This document shows, in pieces, positions 6,928 through 9,940 of a DNA stretch of 9,940 bases; the first letter of the stretch is position 1; each line of letters begins with the position of its first letter. This stretch comes from Geobacter sp. (lineage in GTDB: Bacteria > Desulfobacterota > Desulfuromonadia > Geobacterales > Pseudopelobacteraceae): positions 1 to 9,940 of the forward strand of contig DAIERH010000071.1 of assembly GCA_027346925.1 (NCBI GenBank), read 5' to 3'. Under the pieces are notes generated by a model. It did not search any database, was not told the origin of the DNA, and saw only the letters and a list, made by a program, of their open reading frames with translations. The translations under genes and the position numbers were made by a program.

Positions 6928-7704
6928 ATGAAGGTTCTCGTTTGCATCAAGCAGGTTCCGGACATGGAGTCCCACTTCAAGCCCAACGGCTCCGGCACGT
7001 GGTTCAGCGAGTCGGACCTGGCCTGGCGCATGAACGAATATGACGAATATGCGGTGGAGCAGGCGGTGCAGGTAAAGGAAAAGCTGGCCAGCGAACCCGA
7101 ACTGACGGTTCTTTCCATCGGTCCCGACCGGATTGGGGAGGCGCTCAAGAAGGCCATGGCCATGGGGTGCGACCGTGCGGTCCATGTGCAGGACAACGAC
7201 TCGGCCGCCAAAGATCCCTGGCAGATCGCCTCGATCATCGCCGCGTATGCCAAGGCCCAGGGTTTCGATCTGATCTTTACCGGCATGCAGTCGCAGGATC
7301 GCGGTTCGGCCCAGGTGGGGGCGATTGTCGCGGAGTTGCTGGAATACGCCTGCGTCACCACGATAGTGGGGTTTGAGTTCACCGGCGGCGCAGTGACCGT
7401 CAAACGGGAGCTGGAAGGTGGTATCAAGGGGGTTGCGAGACTCAAGCCCCCGGCATTGTTTACCTGCCAGCTCGGCCTCAATGTCCCGCGCTATCCGACC
7501 CTGCCGAACATCATGAAGGCGAAGAAAAAGGAGATTCAAACCATCGCGGTGGCCGATCTGCTCCGGGAAGAGCCGCTGTCCGCCACGACCAGCTTTCATG
7601 CTCCCGCCAGAAAGGGTGGCGGTGTGGTGCTGGAAGGGGATGTGGGGCCGATGGTCGATCAATTGTTGGCAATTCTCAGAGAAAAAACCTCGGTCCTGCG
7701 GTAG
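6928..7704 (+). CDS. etfB: Electron transfer flavoprotein subunit beta
   Basis: This is the 258-residue beta subunit of the heterodimeric electron transfer flavoprotein, which carries electrons from the acyl-CoA dehydrogenase to the membrane oxidoreductase. It starts MKVLVCIKQVPD, as EtfB proteins do. The ETF beta signature lies at about 158-200: VKRELEGG, then LGLNVPRYPTLPNIMKAKKKEI. The nucleotide loop reads TGMQSQDRGSAQVG at 118-131. The human protein has NQTG, which helps bind AMP, where this one has AQVG, a form I recall from anaerobe-type and bifurcating ETFs. This does not prove bifurcation. The ATG at 6928 has GGGAGG (6917-6922) 5 nt upstream. A 69-nt gap separates it from the oxidoreductase gene, the longest gap inside the operon. 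It holds a short direct repeat GGTATTC (6893-6899, 6901-6907) but no clear promoter. Confidence 0.94.
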   Translation: MKVLVCIKQVPDMESHFKPNGSGTWFSESDLAWRMNEYDEYAVEQAVQVKEKLASEPELTVLSIGPDRIGEALKKAMAMGCDRAVHVQDNDSAAKDPWQIASIIAAYAKAQGFDLIFTGMQSQDRGSAQVGAIVAELLEYACVTTIVGFEFTGGAVTVKRELEGGIKGVARLKPPALFTCQLGLNVPRYPTLPNIMKAKKKEIQTIAVADLLREEPLSATTSFHAPARKGGGVVLEGDVGPMVDQLLAILREKTSVLR

Positions 7705-7713
7705 GAGGCGGAT

Positions 7714-8619
7714 ATGAAAGCATTGCTCATAGGCGAATACAGAGAAGGCAAGCTCCTGGATACAACGTACGAACTGCTCGGATTTGCCGATCAGCTTGGC
7801 GCCGAGGCCGTCATGCTGCTGGTCGGCAGCAACGACCGGCTCCCCGCGTACGGCGGCACCCTCTATCTGGCTGACGCGGCCAAATGCGGCGAATACAACC
7901 CGGATCTGCACAAACAGCTGATCCTCGAAGCCGTCGGGAAAGAGGAGCCGGATATCGTCGTTTTCATGCACTCCTCGTACGGCTGGGATCTGGCGCCGCG
8001 GGTGGCTGCCAACCTCAGGGCATCCCAGGTTTCCGAAGTCATCGGGCTGTCCGGCGGCGGGTTCGAGGTCGGCTGCTGCAACGCAAAGATGCGCCGCACC
8101 GTCAAGCCGGCCACGCAAAGGGCGGTTTTGACCATCCAGGCCGGTGCCTTTCCCGTTCAGCAGCCGGGAGGCGCTCCCCAGGTCCAGTTCCTGGATCCGT
8201 GCGGCACCGGGACCGTCGAGTTTATCGGCTATGAACCGGCGGAAGCCAAGGACGTGGACCTCACCAAGGCCGAAGTTATCGTGACCGCCGGGCGCGGTGT
8301 CGGTAAGAGGGACAACGTGCCGGTCATTCAGGCGCTGGCCAAGGCCCTGGGGGGAGAGTTGGGCGCCAGCCGGCCGGTCGTGGATGCCGGTTGGCTCGAA
8401 CATAGCCACCAGGTGGGGACCACCGGCCAGTCGGTAAGCCCCAAGTTGTACATCGCCTGCGGGGTGAGCGGTGCCATCCAGCACCTGGCCGGCATGAAGA
8501 AATCCGACTTCATCGTCGCCATCAACAAGGACAGGGATGCGCCCATCGGCGAGATCGCCGATGTTCTGGTGGTGGCGGATGTTCTCCAGTTTGTTCCCGC
8601 ATTGACGGCAAAGCTGTAA
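7714..8619 (+). CDS. etfA: Electron transfer flavoprotein subunit alpha
   Basis: This is the 301-residue alpha subunit of ETF, which holds the FAD that shuttles electrons. Domain I spans about 1-180. The FAD-binding domain II has AGRG (192-195), GASRPVVDAGW (217-227) with Arg220 at the conserved flavin-contacting position, QVGTTGQ (233-239), GVSGAIQHLAGM (250-261) and AINKD (269-273). No extra ferredoxin domain is fused, so it is the short, simple form. Its Shine-Dalgarno AGGAGG (7703-7708) begins within the etfB stop codon and only 9 nt separate the two genes, so the subunits are probably made in step. It pairs with the EtfB just upstream and should serve the acyl-CoA dehydrogenase just downstream. 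Confidence 0.95.
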   Translation: MKALLIGEYREGKLLDTTYELLGFADQLGAEAVMLLVGSNDRLPAYGGTLYLADAAKCGEYNPDLHKQLILEAVGKEEPDIVVFMHSSYGWDLAPRVAANLRASQVSEVIGLSGGGFEVGCCNAKMRRTVKPATQRAVLTIQAGAFPVQQPGGAPQVQFLDPCGTGTVEFIGYEPAEAKDVDLTKAEVIVTAGRGVGKRDNVPVIQALAKALGGELGASRPVVDAGWLEHSHQVGTTGQSVSPKLYIACGVSGAIQHLAGMKKSDFIVAINKDRDAPIGEIADVLVVADVLQFVPALTAKL

Positions 8620-8665
8620 CACAATACCCGATTTTGAAACCGATCCGACATGAAAGGGGTCTGCC

Positions 8666-9817
8666 ATGATACATGACGAAAGCACGCTGAATGTAATGCT
8701 TGAAACAATTACGAAGTTCGTGAAGGAGCGCCTCATCCCTCTTGAGGAGCAATGCTCGGAGCACGACGAGATCCCTCGTGAGATAGTGGATGAGATGAGG
8801 GAACTGGGGCTGTTCGGCCTTTCCATACCCGAAGAATACGACGGGCTGGGGCTCACGCTCGAAGAGGAGATAAACGTGGTTTTCGAGCTGTGCAAGGCAT
8901 CTCCCATCTTTCGCTCGGTGATCGGCACCAACGTTGGCATCGGCGCTCTTGGCATCGTCATCGACGGTACCGAGGAGCAGAAGAGGCATTATCTGCCGCG
9001 CCTGGCCACGGGAGAACTGATCGCCTCCTTTGCCCTGACCGAGCCCGACGCCGGTTCCGATGCCGCCTCACTCAGGACTATGGCGGTACGGGATGGCGAC
9101 CATTACGTGATCAACGGCACCAAACGCTTCATTACCAATGCGCCCGAGGCAGGCGTCTTCACGGTCTTTGCCCGGACAAACCCCGAGGTCAAGGGTGCCG
9201 GCGGTGTTTCGGCCTTTCTCGTGGAAAAGGGGACGCCGGGCTTGTCCCTTGGGAAGAACGAGAAGAAGATGGGGCAGTGGGGGGGACACGTCTGCGACGT
9301 GATCTTCGAGGATTGCAGGGTCCCCGCGACAGCGCTCATCGGGGGTAGGGAAGGGGCCGGCTTCAAGACCGCCATGAAGGTGCTGGAGAAGTCGCGCACC
9401 CACATTGCCGCCGTATGTGTCGGCGCTGCGGAGCGTATCCTTGACGAGGCCCTGCGTTATGCGGTGGAGAGAAAGCAGTTCAACAAGCCCATAGCGGAAT
9501 TCCAGCTCATTCAGGGGATGATCGCCGACTGCAAGGCTGAAATCTACGCGGCCAGGAGCATGGTCCTGGAAACCGCCCGCAAATACGACCTGAAAAAGAA
9601 TATTTCGACCGAGTCCTCCTGCAGCAAATATTTTGCCTCCGAGATGGTCTGCCGGGTCGCGGACAGGGCGGTGCAGATACTGGGCGGATCAGGGTATATC
9701 CGTGATTATCCGGTGGAAAGGTTCTATCGCGATGTGCGCCTGTTCAGGCTCTATGAGGGGACGAGCCAAATCCAGCAACTGATCATCGCCCGCAACATGA
9801 TCAAAGAGGTCAGTTGA
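8666..9817 (+). CDS. Acyl-CoA dehydrogenase, possibly for dicarboxylyl-CoA
   Basis: This 383-residue FAD enzyme introduces the 2,3 double bond into an acyl-CoA and reduces ETF. It has the N-terminal helical domain, the flavin motif FALTEPDAGSDA (122-133), GTKRFITNA (151-159), and the C-terminal QILGGSGYIRDYPVERFYRDVR and LYEGTSQIQ. The catalytic base is Glu364, at the MCAD Glu376 position. Counting back 18 residues from the G of GTEEQ, Arg83-Ser84 (FRSVIG) fall on Arg94-Ser95 of human glutaryl-CoA dehydrogenase, which bind the distal carboxylate. MCAD and SCAD have no Arg there. The C-terminal EGTSQIQ is of the ordinary acyl-CoA dehydrogenase type, not the EGTHDIH of glutaryl-CoA dehydrogenase, so adipyl-, pimelyl- or non-decarboxylating glutaryl-CoA are all possible substrates. 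The ATG at 8666 has GAAAGGGG (8652-8659) 6 nt upstream. It is the last gene before the terminator. Confidence 0.92.
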   Translation: MIHDESTLNVMLETITKFVKERLIPLEEQCSEHDEIPREIVDEMRELGLFGLSIPEEYDGLGLTLEEEINVVFELCKASPIFRSVIGTNVGIGALGIVIDGTEEQKRHYLPRLATGELIASFALTEPDAGSDAASLRTMAVRDGDHYVINGTKRFITNAPEAGVFTVFARTNPEVKGAGGVSAFLVEKGTPGLSLGKNEKKMGQWGGHVCDVIFEDCRVPATALIGGREGAGFKTAMKVLEKSRTHIAAVCVGAAERILDEALRYAVERKQFNKPIAEFQLIQGMIADCKAEIYAARSMVLETARKYDLKKNISTESSCSKYFASEMVCRVADRAVQILGGSGYIRDYPVERFYRDVRLFRLYEGTSQIQQLIIARNMIKEVS

Positions 9818-9842
9818 TAACGCCGCTACTGCAATAGCTCGC

Positions 9843-9876
9843 AATTATCCTCCGCAACCAGCGGGGGATAATTTTT
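9843..9876 (+). terminator. Rho-independent terminator of the operon
   Basis: A 13-bp stem pairs 9843-9855 (AATTATCCTCCGC) with 9861-9873 (GCGGGGGATAATT), with one G-U wobble, a 5-nt loop AACCA and a run of five T (9872-9876). It lies 25 nt after the acyl-CoA dehydrogenase stop and cleanly ends the operon. Confidence 0.9.
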
Positions 9877-9900
9877 CACCATGATTGTTACATGTAATAT
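9873..9900 (+). promoter_or_regulatory. Putative promoter of the next operon
   Basis: A -10 TAATAT (9895-9900) sits 16 bp after a weak -35 TTTTCA (9873-9878). This is the same geometry and the same -10 hexamer, in the same position relative to the dyad, as the promoter at 1268-1295. The -35 overlaps the terminator T-run. The gene it drives lies beyond the window. Confidence 0.5.
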
Positions 9901-9909
9901 TTAATGTAA
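9888..9909. promoter_or_regulatory. 22-bp dyad operator (copy 2)
   Basis: TTACATGTAA (9888-9897) is a perfect 10-bp palindrome. It continues through ATGTAA (9904-9909) to give a 22-bp block symmetric at 18 of 22 positions and identical to copy 1 (1283-1304) at 19 of 22. The ATGTAA unit recurs at a 12-bp period, as in copy 1. It is followed by AA and C as copy 1 is by AAAA and C. This is intergenic sequence, so the match is not due to coding constraint. Confidence 0.65.
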
Positions 9910-9931
9910 AACATGCTTTATTCTTGTTCCT

Positions 9932-9937
9932 AGAGGT
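9932..9937 (+). promoter_or_regulatory. Possible Shine-Dalgarno of a gene beyond the window
   Basis: AGAGGT lies 3 nt before the window end and about 30 nt downstream of the start site predicted from the promoter at 9873-9900. A start codon would be expected within the next few bases, outside the window. Confidence 0.35.
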
Positions 9938-9940
9938 ATC

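Noticed and set aside
8691..8697. ATGTAAT near the start of the acyl-CoA dehydrogenase gene as a third operator
   Set aside because: Only a half-site with no dyad partner, inside coding sequence.
5527..8961. Very long open frame on the - strand (1144 codons) opposite the oxidoreductase, etfB, etfA and acyl-CoA dehydrogenase genes
   Set aside because: It is a by-product of GC-rich codon use in the four real + strand genes. The translation has no recognisable domain and is rich in His, Gly, Asp and Gln in the manner of antisense reading, and it crosses several gene boundaries.

Overview
The window most likely comes from an anaerobic, GC-rich bacterium of the Desulfuromonadota, probably a Geobacter relative. 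This is an inference from gene content (a membrane ETF:quinone oxidoreductase of the heme/CCG type beside etfBA and a complete beta-oxidation set) and from base composition. No 16S or other taxonomic marker is present.

Layout, all genes on the + strand: (1) the 3' part of sucD, succinyl-CoA synthetase alpha subunit (to 443). (2) An inverted-repeat structure beginning in its stop codon, then a promoter and a MarR-family regulator (582-1040). (3) A 284-bp gap that ends in a strong promoter overlapped by a 22-bp dyad operator. (4) A compact seven-gene operon, 1325-9817: enoyl-CoA hydratase, two-domain 3-hydroxyacyl-CoA dehydrogenase, PcaF/PaaJ-type thiolase, membrane Fe-S oxidoreductase of the ETF:(methyl)menaquinone type, etfB, etfA and acyl-CoA dehydrogenase. 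(5) A clear intrinsic terminator (9843-9876), followed at once by a second promoter carrying nearly the same 22-bp operator as the first. A Shine-Dalgarno-like sequence ends the window, so another co-regulated gene probably starts just beyond base 9940.

The operon encodes one full turn of beta-oxidation and its electron path. Acyl-CoA dehydrogenase passes electrons to EtfBA, and EtfBA to the membrane oxidoreductase and the quinone pool. Hydratase, dehydrogenase and thiolase complete the chain shortening. The hydratase and thiolase look most like enzymes of the dehydroadipyl-CoA to succinyl-CoA plus acetyl-CoA route. The acyl-CoA dehydrogenase has an Arg-Ser pair in register with the carboxylate-binding Arg94-Ser95 of glutaryl-CoA dehydrogenase. 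With succinyl-CoA synthetase next door, the best hypothesis is a regulated module for anaerobic degradation of dicarboxylyl-CoA (adipate-like, possibly pimelate- or glutarate-like) intermediates. No CoA ligase or CoA transferase that would activate the acid is visible. The enzyme families are individually well known; the substrate and the two-operon regulon are the open points.
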